Below, piece after piece: positions 34,119-43,876 of a DNA stretch of 64,000 bases. The DNA is taken from the NCBI GenBank assembly GCA_964581565.1, contig CAZOOZ010000005.1, positions 91,424 to 155,423 of the forward strand, read 5' to 3'. A program made the translations under genes and the position numbers. This stretch comes from UBA1433 sp964581565 (GTDB lineage Bacteria; Bacillota; Clostridia; Eubacteriales; UBA1433). Each line of letters starts with the position of its first letter. Position 1 is the first letter of the stretch. The notes beneath the pieces were generated by a model. The model saw only the letters and a list, made by a program, of their open reading frames with translations, was not told the DNA's origin and searched no databases.

Positions 34119-35193
34119 CAGACAATTCTATTTATTTGAACAGGGGAATATTGAAGTTTTAAAATCTTTAGATTATGAAGTGCATTGTGCTGCGAATTTT
34201 GAAGATGCGAATGAAAGATTAGATGCACTTGATATTATAAGGCATCATTTTGATATTCAAAGATCACCGTTTTCATTAAGGAATGTAAAAGCATACAAGC
34301 AATTGAAAAAAATAATGCAATCAAGCCATTTTGATGTGGTGCATTGTCATTCGCCTATGGGAGGGGTATTAGCAAGATTAGCAGCTAAATTTGTAGGGAT
34401 TTCTATGGTACTATACACGGCTCACGGGTTTCATTTCTATAAAGGGGCTCCATTAAAGAATTGGATCATTTATTATCCTGCTGAAAAATGGTTATCAAGA
34501 TGCACGGGGATTTTAATAACAATAAACAAAGAAGATTATAACAGGGCTCAAAGATTTAAAGCAAAAAAAATAGTATATGTGCCTGGCATTGGTGTGGATA
34601 CTGTTAGGTTTGACGACGAACCTGTAAATCGAGCTAAAAAAAGAGAAGAACTGGAAATATCAAATGATACAATTGTTTTATTGTCTGTCGGTGAGATGAT
34701 TAAAAGAAAAAACCACGATACAGCATTAAAAGCGATTTCTGAATTAAAAAATAAAAATTATATATATTTAATTTGTGGACGGGGGGAGCTGGAAATTTAT
34801 CTGAAAGATTTAGCCAATAAATTAGGCGTAAGTGATAAAGTAAGATTTTTGGGGTTCAGAGATGACATTCCTGAAATTTGTGTTATGTCAGACATTTTTA
34901 TATTTCCGTCTTATCAAGAGGGACTTCCGGTTTCGACTATGGAGGCTATGGCGGCGGGATTGCCAGTTGTTTGTTCAAATATCAGAGGAAATGTGGATCT
35001 AATCCAAGATGGAGAAGGCGGTTATTTAATCAATCCAAATGATACGAATGGATTTGCTGAAGCAATCGATAAGCTGGCTGGCGATAAAGAGTTAAGAGAA
35101 ACAATGAGGAAAAATAATCTTGAATCTGTAAAAAAGTTTGATATAGAAAATGTGAAGAAAGAAATGACAAAAATATATATAAACGAGCTTTAA
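34087..35193 (+). CDS. Glycosyltransferase family 4
   Basis: 368 residues, GT-B fold. The N-terminal domain has VVHCHSPMGGVLARLAAK and a YTAHGFHFYKG acceptor-side motif. The donor domain shows LSVGEMIKRKNHDTALKAI and the EX7E-type block FIFPSYQEGLPVSTMEAMAAGLPVV. It resembles EpsD/PglA-like transferases adding the second sugar to a lipid-linked unit. The start at ATG 34087 overlaps the acetyltransferase gene; the longer frame from 34024 lies wholly in that gene. Confidence 0.88.
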   Translation: MKKILIVSTVSRQFYLFEQGNIEVLKSLDYEVHCAANFEDANERLDALDIIRHHFDIQRSPFSLRNVKAYKQLKKIMQSSHFDVVHCHSPMGGVLARLAAKFVGISMVLYTAHGFHFYKGAPLKNWIIYYPAEKWLSRCTGILITINKEDYNRAQRFKAKKIVYVPGIGVDTVRFDDEPVNRAKKREELEISNDTIVLLSVGEMIKRKNHDTALKAISELKNKNYIYLICGRGELEIYLKDLANKLGVSDKVRFLGFRDDIPEICVMSDIFIFPSYQEGLPVSTMEAMAAGLPVVCSNIRGNVDLIQDGEGGYLINPNDTNGFAEAIDKLAGDKELRETMRKNNLESVKKFDIENVKKEMTKIYINEL

Positions 35194-35228
35194 TAAAGCA
35201 ATATTTATTGAAGTCAAAAGGTGTAAAA

Positions 35229-36008
35229 ATGTATAGAGTAAGTGTCATATTACCGGTGTATAATGCATCAGAGACAATAGATAGATGTATACAATCAATT
35301 ATTGATCAAACATTTAAACAATGGGAATTAATTTGTTGTGATGATAACTCGAATGATAATTCGTTAACAATATTAAAACAATGGCAAAAAAGAGATAATC
35401 GAATAAAGGTACTTTATAATGAGAAAAATTGCAGAGCGGCATTAACAAGAAATAGATGTATTGAGGAAGCTGAAGGAGAATATATAGCCTTGATTGATGA
35501 CGATGATTATTGTGTGCCGGATCGTTTAGAAAAACAGATTGATTTTTTAGATAAGAATTTAGAATATTCTTTTGTTGGAACGCAAGCATTTTTTTTCGAC
35601 GAATTCGGAGTATGGAAAACATCAAAACCAAAAGAAAATCCTACGAAAGAAGATTTTCTTTGGAATAGTTGTTTTTTAAATCCTTCAGTTATGTTTAGGA
35701 AAAAAGATATAGATAAAGTTGGATTATATAGAGTTGCGAAAGAAACTAGAAGAGGACAAGATTATGATTTATTTATGAGATTATATGCACAGGGATATTA
35801 TGGATATAATATGCAACAGCCATTAATCTATTATTATAGAGGCAAAAATTCATATGTAAAATGTAAATATAAATACAGGATAGATGAAGCAAAAATAAGA
35901 TATTTAAATTTTAAAAAATTAAATTTGCTTCCAAAAAATTTTCTATATGTGATAAAACCTCTAATAGTGGGATTAATACCTATCAAATTACTTGAAAAGA
36001 AAAAATAA
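35229..36008 (+). CDS. Glycosyltransferase family 2
   Basis: 259 residues, GT-A fold: VSVILPVYNASETIDRCIQS, the nucleotide-binding CDDNSNDNS and the DXD-like ALIDDDDYCVPDRLE. ATG 35229 follows AAAGGTG and gives the standard N-terminus. Sugar donor unknown. It is the third of four consecutive glycosyltransferase-type genes in this operon. Confidence 0.88.
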   Translation: MYRVSVILPVYNASETIDRCIQSIIDQTFKQWELICCDDNSNDNSLTILKQWQKRDNRIKVLYNEKNCRAALTRNRCIEEAEGEYIALIDDDDYCVPDRLEKQIDFLDKNLEYSFVGTQAFFFDEFGVWKTSKPKENPTKEDFLWNSCFLNPSVMFRKKDIDKVGLYRVAKETRRGQDYDLFMRLYAQGYYGYNMQQPLIYYYRGKNSYVKCKYKYRIDEAKIRYLNFKKLNLLPKNFLYVIKPLIVGLIPIKLLEKKK

Positions 36009-36021
36009 AGGATATCAATAA

Positions 36022-37056
36022 ATGCCCAAAATTAGTGTAATTGTACCAGTTTATAAAGTAGAGGAATATATAAAAAAATGTCTTGATTCAATAATTAGTC
36101 AAACTCTTCGAGATATAGAAATAATTGTTTTAAATGATGGATCTCCTGATATGTGTGAAGAGATAATTTTGCAATATGTTGCATTGGATAATAGAATTAT
36201 ATATGAAAAGCATGAAAATGTTGGGTTAGGACCTACTAGAAATTTAGGCATTAAAAGGGCGACTGGAGACTACCTTGCATTTATTGATTCTGATGATTAT
36301 ATTGAGCGTGACATGTTAGAAGTATTATATAATAAAGCTATTGCAGAGCAAGCAGATGTTGTATGTGCTGAGATATATATGCAGTATTACAATCGTAATT
36401 ATATAAGACGAAAATTTAACAATTTAAAAACATTAAATTTAAATGAAGACTTAGACGAAAAATTTTTTAAAAATTATTATTTTGGAAGAATATATTCTCA
36501 TAATGCAGTAGATAAAATTTACAAAACTAATTTTATAAAAAAAAATAATATTATATTTGGAGATAATAAAATAATATTTGCTGAAGACAACTATTTTCAA
36601 TTTCAAACATTAATAGCTAAACCAAGAATAAGTTTCGTGGATAAACCATTATATCATTATTTTATCCGAGAAGGATCAATAATGAATAGTTATAAAAATG
36701 ATTTAATAGTGCGACATTTAAAAATGGTAGAAGATTTTAAAACTATAAATTCATCGACTGATTTGTTATTCCAAAAAGTTATTGATATTATTGCGTTTGA
36801 TGGTTTGATTGCAGAAGTAATTAACATTGTAGATAATGGTAGAGATTTGGCAGATTTAAAAAAAAGTTTTCAGGTTTTTTATAACAGTGAAATTTATAGT
36901 GATTTTATTAAATCTGTAATTTTTAATAAAAGTTATTTATTAGAACCAAATAGGCTTCGACGATATGTATTATATTTTTCAGTTAAATTATTTAGATATA
37001 GAGGAAGACATATTGTGGAAAGAATTTTATATGTAAAGTATAAATATTTTAGGTAA
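36022..37056 (+). CDS. Glycosyltransferase family 2
   Basis: 344 residues, GT-A fold: ISVIVPVYKVEEYIKKCLDSI, LNDGSPDMCEE and the DXD-like AFIDSDDYIERDM. The C-terminal 200 residues are family-specific and rich in aromatic residues and lysine. By eye the gene is distinctly more AT-rich than the upstream dehydratase and aminotransferase genes, which suggests separate acquisition. Donor and acceptor unknown. Confidence 0.87.
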   Translation: MPKISVIVPVYKVEEYIKKCLDSIISQTLRDIEIIVLNDGSPDMCEEIILQYVALDNRIIYEKHENVGLGPTRNLGIKRATGDYLAFIDSDDYIERDMLEVLYNKAIAEQADVVCAEIYMQYYNRNYIRRKFNNLKTLNLNEDLDEKFFKNYYFGRIYSHNAVDKIYKTNFIKKNNIIFGDNKIIFAEDNYFQFQTLIAKPRISFVDKPLYHYFIREGSIMNSYKNDLIVRHLKMVEDFKTINSSTDLLFQKVIDIIAFDGLIAEVINIVDNGRDLADLKKSFQVFYNSEIYSDFIKSVIFNKSYLLEPNRLRRYVLYFSVKLFRYRGRHIVERILYVKYKYFR

Positions 37057-37060
37057 TTAG

Positions 37061-38167
37061 ATGAAAAAAATTACTTTTATCATTGGTATCATGGGTAATG
37101 GAGGAGCTGAAAGAGTAATTTCAGTTTTGTCAAATAATTTTATTGATCACGATTATAAAGTAAATATAATTACTATTTATGGCAATAGGACCGATTACAA
37201 TATTGACAAAAGAATTGATGTGTTCAACATAGAATGTAAAGATAACAGAAAAATTTGTAGATACATTGAAAGAATAAAAAAAATACGAAAATTAATTAAA
37301 GAAATAAATCCAGATATTATTATATCATTTTTAGCTGATGTCAATATTTTCGTTTTGATAGCAACATTATTTTTAAAAAATAAAATAATTATTTCTGAAA
37401 GAAATGATCCTAATTCAGATCCTAAAAGTAAATTGGTCCGAATATTAAGAGATAAATTATATTTTATAAGCGATGGTTATGTTTTTCAAACGGATGATGC
37501 GCGTGATTATTTTAGTTATAAAATAAAAAATAAGGGAGCTGTTATTCCCAATCCTATAGAAAATGATTTGCCACATTACAACTATATAGGAACGAGAAAA
37601 GAAGAAGTTGTAAGCGTATGTAGATTATGTGAACAAAAAAATATTAAGATGGCCATAGATGCGTTTTATATTTTTTCAAAGACTTGTCCAACGTATACAT
37701 ATACAATATATGGCGATGGGCCATTAAAGTCTGAACTACAAAATTATATAAAAACGATTGGATTATCCCATAAGGTTAAGTTGGCAGGCTTTGAAAAAAA
37801 CATACATGAAAAAATAATTAGTTCCAAAATGCTAATTATATCATCAAAATATGAAGGAATATCTAATATAATGCTTGAATCGATGGCAATCGGCCTACCT
37901 GTTATATCAACTGACTGTCCTATTGGCGGAGCCAGGAAGGTGATTCAAAATTATCAAAATGGTGTTTTAATTCCTGTAGAAAATACGAAGCAACTTGCGA
38001 TTGAAATGGTTAAATTAGCAACTGATGATAGCCTATATCATACAATTTCTGCGAATGCTATCCAAGTTAAAAATGACTATAGTGCCAACACAATAAGTGA
38101 AAAGTGGATTAAATATATTAATAAAATAATTGGTGTTTGTAATGCGAAGAAATTTGATAATATTTAA
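37061..38167 (+). CDS. Glycosyltransferase family 4
   Basis: 368 residues, GT-B fold: an N-terminal GIMGNGGAERVISVLSNNF motif typical of GT4, VVSVCRLCEQKNIKMAIDAF, TIYGDGPLKSELQNY, and the EX7E block KYEGISNIMLESMAIGLPVIS. It starts 4 bases after the preceding gene. Its last 26 bases overlap the polymerase gene. Very AT-rich like its neighbour. Confidence 0.87.
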   Translation: MKKITFIIGIMGNGGAERVISVLSNNFIDHDYKVNIITIYGNRTDYNIDKRIDVFNIECKDNRKICRYIERIKKIRKLIKEINPDIIISFLADVNIFVLIATLFLKNKIIISERNDPNSDPKSKLVRILRDKLYFISDGYVFQTDDARDYFSYKIKNKGAVIPNPIENDLPHYNYIGTRKEEVVSVCRLCEQKNIKMAIDAFYIFSKTCPTYTYTIYGDGPLKSELQNYIKTIGLSHKVKLAGFEKNIHEKIISSKMLIISSKYEGISNIMLESMAIGLPVISTDCPIGGARKVIQNYQNGVLIPVENTKQLAIEMVKLATDDSLYHTISANAIQVKNDYSANTISEKWIKYINKIIGVCNAKKFDNI

Positions 38168-39584
38168 TAAAATATTTTTACTTATTATATGGTTAGTTGT
38201 ATATTTATGTAGCATAGTTATTATAAATAAAATTGATCAGAGTAGTTTTGAAGTATCTACCCTTAGTTTTGTTTTAGATTGGTTAGGAATTGTTCTTTTA
38301 ATATATGTGCTTTATAGTTGGAAATCTAAAACTGGGCGGATTTTTACGCCATACATAATTTTTTTTATATTCTTTTTTTTATTTAATTTCGGACAACCTT
38401 TAATGTGGGCCTTCGGGATCCATATTCCAAATGAGATTGGGGGAAATGGCAATATTAACAGCATAGAAATAGGTATCGTAAAAACACAGATATATACTAT
38501 TTTAATGATGTTATCATTTCATATTGGAGCGCTATTCATACAAGATAAAATAAATATTAAAAGCAGATTAAAACCAAAAGATGTTAAGAAGTGCATATTA
38601 TTTATAGGAATTCTTTTGGGCATTATATCAATACCTTTGACTTTTTATCGAGCAATCAACTTTTATATAATTGCATCACAATTTGGATATCGTGCATTAT
38701 ATTATTCTGACTATGTACAACAAGGTGGCTTCCTTATGATAATCGAGATTTTTTTCATGCCTTCCTTGGTGTGCATCTTAATAGGTAGTGGTTTCAATAA
38801 AACTATAAGAAAATGTGTTTATGTGATCTTCATTCTATATCTGGCAATTAATCTTTTGTCGGGAGATCGGGGGAGTTGGATATACAAACTTCTGGTTTTT
38901 TTGTGGCTGCATTCAATATATGTTAAACCTTTAGACTATAAAAAGATATTAAAATACGGAATATTAGGTATTGTTGGTCTCTATATTGTAACAATTATCG
39001 TATCCGTCCGAAACATTGGGCTTCATATGATAAATCAAGAGTATATTATGGAATATCTTTTAGGCTCTCGCTCTCCTATTATTAGTAATATATTTGAAAT
39101 GGGCGGAACCATGGAAATATTACATAAATTAATAACGGACGATGGAGTGCGCACGGCTTGGATTTATGGCAATACTTATTTAACGGCTATTGCTGGTATG
39201 ATATCGACTAGATTTTTATCATTTATCGGTATAAATTTTGTTTTAGTAGATGATTGGTTTTCTCAAGATTACTTAGGAATTACCTGGGGAACCGGGTTTT
39301 CGATGATTGGAGAAGCATATTTAAATGCAGGATTATACTTGGCACCGATAGTAATCATTTTGTTAGGATATTTAATAGGTAAGATATTATATGTAAATCC
39401 AAATATTAATCCTAACCAAATGCCATTAAAATATGTTTTTATATCAACCAGCCTTTCTACCATTATAGGCTTATCAAGAGGAACAATCTATCTATATTTG
39501 AAAACATGGTTTTATGGGACTATAGTAACATGTATTTTTATATTATTTCTGTACTATGTGACATATAAGAAAAAATGTCCGTAA
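38142..39584 (+). CDS. Wzy-like polysaccharide polymerase
   Basis: 480 residues with about ten to twelve hydrophobic segments spread over the length and a large extracytoplasmic loop near residues 285-350. This is the pattern of O-antigen/capsule polymerases that join lipid-linked repeat units outside the membrane; sequence identity in such proteins is always low. The LSGDRGSWIYKLLVF segment is like oligosaccharide repeat unit polymerases. ATG 38142 is chosen over TTG 38130. Position next to wzx supports the call. Confidence 0.75.
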   Translation: MRRNLIIFNKIFLLIIWLVVYLCSIVIINKIDQSSFEVSTLSFVLDWLGIVLLIYVLYSWKSKTGRIFTPYIIFFIFFFLFNFGQPLMWAFGIHIPNEIGGNGNINSIEIGIVKTQIYTILMMLSFHIGALFIQDKINIKSRLKPKDVKKCILFIGILLGIISIPLTFYRAINFYIIASQFGYRALYYSDYVQQGGFLMIIEIFFMPSLVCILIGSGFNKTIRKCVYVIFILYLAINLLSGDRGSWIYKLLVFLWLHSIYVKPLDYKKILKYGILGIVGLYIVTIIVSVRNIGLHMINQEYIMEYLLGSRSPIISNIFEMGGTMEILHKLITDDGVRTAWIYGNTYLTAIAGMISTRFLSFIGINFVLVDDWFSQDYLGITWGTGFSMIGEAYLNAGLYLAPIVIILLGYLIGKILYVNPNINPNQMPLKYVFISTSLSTIIGLSRGTIYLYLKTWFYGTIVTCIFILFLYYVTYKKKCP

Positions 39585-39710
39585 TTGTTTTTTGCTTGTG
39601 AGGAAAGTTTATAAAAGCCATTCAACATTAACATTCAAAAAGGAGATATTAAAATGGGAAAAATTATACGAATCCTTATCTCTGTTAAGTTATATAGTTC
39701 ATTAGAACAT

Positions 39711-39866
39711 AGGCATTGATAATTTAAATAATTATTACAACGTAAAACTAGAAGAGGATTGCCACAAAGTATTGCAACGATATGGTCATTTTACCTTTTA
39801 TAAAATAGATTTAAAAGATAAGGAATCTTTGAGTTAATCGGATTTTTTAGCTTATTGAGAGGGAAT
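39711..39866 (+). pseudogene. Remnant of a second UDP-glucuronate epimerase gene
   Basis: Translated bases 39712-39834 read GIDNLNNYYNVKLEEDCHKV and then FYKIDLKDKESLS. This matches residues about 33-73 of the intact epimerase at 42807-43817 (GIDNLNDYYDVKL, FYKIDLKDKQSLD). After a stop and frame change, 39835-39866 reads LIGFFSLLRGN, matching LVGFFNILEA about 35 residues further on. So an internal deletion and decay are evident. An AAAGGAG-ATG at 39654 may be the old start. DNA identity to the intact gene is clearly imperfect, so this is another allele, not a fresh copy. Confidence 0.8.
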
Positions 39867-39873
39867 TAAAAAC

Positions 39874-41376
39874 GTGCGCAGAAAAAAACTCACAAAAAAC
39901 ATAATTTCATCATTTGTGTTTCAAATCTCAACAATTCTTTGTGGATTTATTCTACCACGTTTGATTTTGCAAAGCTTTGGCTCAGAAGTTAATGGCTTAG
40001 TCAATTCTATTGTGCAGTTCCTCAGTGTCATTTCTTTCTTACAATTAGGAGTGGGCGCAGTAATACAATCCTCTCTTTATAGACCACTGACTAACAAAGA
40101 TAATCAAGAAATCAGCAAAATTGTTGCCTCCGCTGAGAAGTTTTTCCGTCTTTTGGCAAAGATCCTTCTAGCCTATATCATAGTACTAATTTTTGTATAC
40201 CCAATCATTGCTAAGCAGAATTTTGGCTTTTTATATACGGCAACATTGATAGCAACAATAAGCATCAGTTCCTTTGCTGAGTATTATTTCGGTATCGTTT
40301 ACCGTTTGCTGTTAAATGCTGATCAACGTGGTTATATTTCCATAAATACCCAAACAATAACGCTGTTGTTGAATACTGTTGCATGCTTCTTGTTAATTAA
40401 ATTTGGCGCATCAATTCAAGTCGTTAAATTGGCAACTTCTTTAATTTTTTTGATACGTCCGGCTGTACTGGTATGGTATGTTAGGCGCCACTATAGCTTA
40501 AACAGAAAAATAAAGTATGAAGAAGAGCCTATAAAGCAAAAATGGAACGGCGTTGCCCAGCATGTGGCTACGGTCGTCTTGGATGGAACAGATTCTATTG
40601 TTCTGACAATTTTCGCAAGCTTGTCTGCAGTTTCAATCTATTCCGTGTACGTTTTTGTAACCAAGGCCCTAAAACAATTGTTACTTTCAATGGCGGATAA
40701 TATTTTATCCGTACTTGGTGAATTATGGGCACGGCAAGAGCTGGAAACCCTTGATAAAATGTTTGCCTGGACCGAATGGGTTATTCACACAGGGACTACA
40801 TATTTGTTCGGCTGCGCGACTATATTAATTGTTCCTTTCGTTAAGGTCTATACAAGTGGAATCAATGATGCAAATTATATTCAGCCATTGTTTGCTGTAC
40901 TTATTACATCTGCAAATGCTTTGCATTGCTTGAAACTTCCTTACCACATAATGATAAAGGCAAGTGGCCATTATAAAGAAACACAGTCAAATCATATCGT
41001 TGCCGCAATACTGAACATTGTAATTTCAATTTTGATGGTATATCGTTTTGGCTTGATCGGCGTTGCAATCGGCACATTGACTGCTATGCTGTATCAAACA
41101 TTATGGATAGCTATATATATTTCCAATAATCTTATTAAATGGCCAATCAAAAAAATTATCAAACAATTTGCTGTTGACATTATTACAGTAGTTATTATGG
41201 TTATGATGACAAACTGGGTTAGTCTGGATTCGATTTCCTACCTTTCGTGGTTTTCAATGGCGATCAAGACATCGGCTATCTCCATAATAGTAGTAGTTTT
41301 GATTAATTTTATGTTTTACCATGATATGATTAGGGAATTTTCGCAAATACTTAAGAAGAAAGGTCGAAATGCATGA
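39874..41376 (+). CDS. Wzx-like polysaccharide flippase
   Basis: 500 residues with about 12-14 hydrophobic segments, MOP superfamily. It begins with the typical RRKKLTKNIISSFVFQISTILCG-type start (basic, then helix 1) and has SEVNGLVNSIVQFLSVISFLQLG in helix 2. It would move the undecaprenyl-linked repeat unit across the membrane. The start is GTG after GAGAGGG. By eye it is less AT-rich than genes 36022-38167. It begins 8 bases after the epimerase remnant. Confidence 0.88.
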   Translation: MRRKKLTKNIISSFVFQISTILCGFILPRLILQSFGSEVNGLVNSIVQFLSVISFLQLGVGAVIQSSLYRPLTNKDNQEISKIVASAEKFFRLLAKILLAYIIVLIFVYPIIAKQNFGFLYTATLIATISISSFAEYYFGIVYRLLLNADQRGYISINTQTITLLLNTVACFLLIKFGASIQVVKLATSLIFLIRPAVLVWYVRRHYSLNRKIKYEEEPIKQKWNGVAQHVATVVLDGTDSIVLTIFASLSAVSIYSVYVFVTKALKQLLLSMADNILSVLGELWARQELETLDKMFAWTEWVIHTGTTYLFGCATILIVPFVKVYTSGINDANYIQPLFAVLITSANALHCLKLPYHIMIKASGHYKETQSNHIVAAILNIVISILMVYRFGLIGVAIGTLTAMLYQTLWIAIYISNNLIKWPIKKIIKQFAVDIITVVIMVMMTNWVSLDSISYLSWFSMAIKTSAISIIVVVLINFMFYHDMIREFSQILKKKGRNA

Positions 41377-41401
41377 TTAAAAAAAAGGTGGGATATACGC
41401 C

Positions 41402-42556
41402 ATGAAACGAAGAACAATTACGGTGTTCTATGATAACACAAGTTATACTCAGACGTGGCTTAGAGCATTAGTTTTTGCTAAGAAAGAGTTTGAGGAAAAA
41501 GGATTTTTAATTAAAGTAAAAGGATTTAGCGCATATATTCCTAAAATGGGTCGTTTTATTCATAACTTGGTTACTAAAGACCAATACATATCCGAGTTTT
41601 CAAAAGAGAATTATGACATTGTGATGCTTGCGTATCATCACAGTAATCCGGAAGGGCTTGCCACAATGAGTTCGTCTGACAGGGCTGAAGTGCTGGAAAT
41701 CCTGCAGGGTAGATGTAATATTTTAGTATGGTTGGATACCTCGGATAGTACAGGCACTTGCCTATTTGATGTTATGCCATATGTTGACGCGTACTTAAAA
41801 AAACAAGTTCTTATTAATACAGAGCGTTATTACGACCGCATATGGGGTGGCAGACCGCATTGTGATTATTATCATATCAAGTATAAAGTAGATGATGAAA
41901 TTGTATGCAATCGTATTTTCCCTGTTCTTGATAAAAAGTATACTAATAAAATGGGAGTATCATGGAATGTTGGACTTGGAGACCTATTTACAAGGGAGCG
42001 AATAAACAAATTACGTTATAGAAAAACATATGCACCTTTTATTTTCACTGCACCGAGTATCAATAGAGAACTTGATGCACACTATAGGGGAAGCACTTCT
42101 CCTTGTATAGCTTTATGGCAAAGAAATAAGACAATGGAATTGGTGTTACAGAGAAACGATTTAAAAATCCCAGATGTTACAAAAAAAGTTCCATATTCTG
42201 ATTATGTTAAAGAAATAAAAAATTCACGTACCATAATCAGTCCATTTGGGTGGGGGGAAGTGTGCACACGAGATTTCGAAGCTTTTATGTATGGTGCAAT
42301 GTTAATAAAAATGGATATGTCACATATGAAGACTTATCCAGATATATACATTAAAGATAAAACTTACATGAGCATCGATTGGGATTTTTCTAATTTTAAT
42401 GAAGTAATAGACTACATTCTTACTGAACGTGGGAAGAAAGAAGTTTTTGAGATTGCACAAAACGGACAGGCTATGTATAAAAAATATCTAACGACGAAAG
42501 CAAAAAAAGAAGAATTTGCAGAGCATATTCTCAGGCAGATAAAAAGCTGTAGATAA
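41402..42556 (+). CDS. Exostosin-like glycosyltransferase
   Basis: 384 residues. The C-terminal third has SRTIISPFGWGEVCTRDFEAFMYGAMLIKMDMSHMKTYPDIY, in which SPFGWGE and DFEAF are typical of exostosin/GT47-like and related GT-B transferases. The N-terminal part (ITVFYDNTSYTQTWLRALVFAKKEFEEKGF) looks like the acceptor domain. The donor is unknown. It lies 25 bases after wzx and the two genes probably moved together as a cassette. Confidence 0.7.
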   Translation: MKRRTITVFYDNTSYTQTWLRALVFAKKEFEEKGFLIKVKGFSAYIPKMGRFIHNLVTKDQYISEFSKENYDIVMLAYHHSNPEGLATMSSSDRAEVLEILQGRCNILVWLDTSDSTGTCLFDVMPYVDAYLKKQVLINTERYYDRIWGGRPHCDYYHIKYKVDDEIVCNRIFPVLDKKYTNKMGVSWNVGLGDLFTRERINKLRYRKTYAPFIFTAPSINRELDAHYRGSTSPCIALWQRNKTMELVLQRNDLKIPDVTKKVPYSDYVKEIKNSRTIISPFGWGEVCTRDFEAFMYGAMLIKMDMSHMKTYPDIYIKDKTYMSIDWDFSNFNEVIDYILTERGKKEVFEIAQNGQAMYKKYLTTKAKKEEFAEHILRQIKSCR

Positions 42557-42614
42557 GTCTGTATTTATTATTGATAAGAAACTGAATATTACAAGAAATG
42601 CCTACACTATTAAG

Positions 42615-42713
42615 ATGGAATTTATCAATATCCACAAATATGGTGCACATATCTTCTATACAATAACAAGTGTGTATATCGATTTATCTAACAGCTTTAT
42701 GATTGAGCGCTAG
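42615..42713 (+). pseudogene. Remnant of a UDP-galactopyranose mutase gene
   Basis: A 32-codon open fragment reading NIHKYGAHIFYT and then SVYIDLSNSF, which matches the flavin-domain motif H-Y-G-x-H-I-F-H-T plus helix of UDP-galactopyranose mutase (Glf). Nothing else of the roughly 370-residue enzyme remains, apart from possible scraps up to 42790. The fragment suggests that galactofuranose was once made by this locus. The assignment rests on about 20 residues. Confidence 0.5.
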
Positions 42714-42806
42714 TGAGAGTCATTTTCAAACTGGCAGGACTGTAGAATGTAGTGTTGCTATCCCAGAGCAATTTTTACAAATAATCTAAGTTGATAAGGA
42801 GCATGT

Positions 42807-43817
42807 ATGAACTTTATAATAACAGGAGCTGCAGGCTTTATAGGCTTTCATATAGCACAATATTTATTAAAGAAAGACTATGTAATCGTAGGCATTGATA
42901 ATTTAAATGACTACTATGATGTAAAATTAAAACAGGATCGCCTTGCAGTATTGCAGCAATCTGATAATTTTGCCTTCTATAAAATAGATTTAAAAGATAA
43001 ACAATCGCTTGATGCGCTGTTTTCCAATCACAAACCAACTCACGTCATAAATTTAGCGGCTCAAGCAGGAGTGCGATATTCTATTGAGAATCCCCGTGCT
43101 TATATCGATTCAAATTTAGTCGGATTTTTCAACATTTTAGAGGCGTGCAGAAATTATCCTGTTAAACATCTACTGTATGCTTCGTCAAGCTCCGTTTACG
43201 GTGGAAATAAATCAATTCCGTTTTCAACAAACCACTCTGTTGATCATCCGGTATCTTTATATGCAGCCACAAAAAAATCAAATGAACTCATGGCGCATGC
43301 ATACAGTCATCTCTACAATATCCCAACAACCGGATTGAGATTTTTTACTGTGTATGGTCCATGGGGAAGACCGGATATGGCGTATTTTTCTTTTACTAAA
43401 GACATTTTAGTTGGCAAACCGATCAAAGTATTCAATCATGGGAAAATGGAAAGAGATTTTACATATATAGACGATGTCGTAGAAGGTATGTTCAAACTTA
43501 TAGATAAAGTACCGATAGCCGATAAAGACTGGGATGAAAGCAGAAATGATTTAAGCAGTAGCTTTGCGCCATATAGAATTTATAATATAGGTAATAACGA
43601 ACCGATTCAATTAATGAGATTTATAAAGGCGCTGGAAGAGGCTATAGGCATAGAGGCGACGAAGATCTATATAGATATGCAACCGGGCGATGTTTTGAAA
43701 ACATATGCTGATGTAACTGATCTTGAGAGAGATGTCAATTTCAGACCTGATACAAGTATTGAAGATGGTCTTAAAAAATTTGTGGCTTGGTATAGAGATT
43801 ATTATAAACAGTACTAA
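42807..43817 (+). CDS. UDP-glucuronate 4-epimerase-like NAD-dependent epimerase
   Basis: 336 residues, extended SDR. It has TGAAGFIGFHIAQYLL (NAD binding), IDNLNDYYDVKLKQDRL (the UDP-GlcA epimerase signature), NLAAQAGVRYSIENPRAY, and the catalytic YAATKKSNE Tyr-Lys pair. It interconverts UDP-glucuronate and UDP-galacturonate. The next gene makes UDP-glucuronate, so the two genes would supply UDP-GalA. GGAG precedes the ATG. Confidence 0.92.
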   Translation: MNFIITGAAGFIGFHIAQYLLKKDYVIVGIDNLNDYYDVKLKQDRLAVLQQSDNFAFYKIDLKDKQSLDALFSNHKPTHVINLAAQAGVRYSIENPRAYIDSNLVGFFNILEACRNYPVKHLLYASSSSVYGGNKSIPFSTNHSVDHPVSLYAATKKSNELMAHAYSHLYNIPTTGLRFFTVYGPWGRPDMAYFSFTKDILVGKPIKVFNHGKMERDFTYIDDVVEGMFKLIDKVPIADKDWDESRNDLSSSFAPYRIYNIGNNEPIQLMRFIKALEEAIGIEATKIYIDMQPGDVLKTYADVTDLERDVNFRPDTSIEDGLKKFVAWYRDYYKQY

Positions 43818-43876
43818 GATGAGTGTTATCATTAGTATACATAAACAGCAGTTAAAAACGTAAAGGAAGGATTCAT

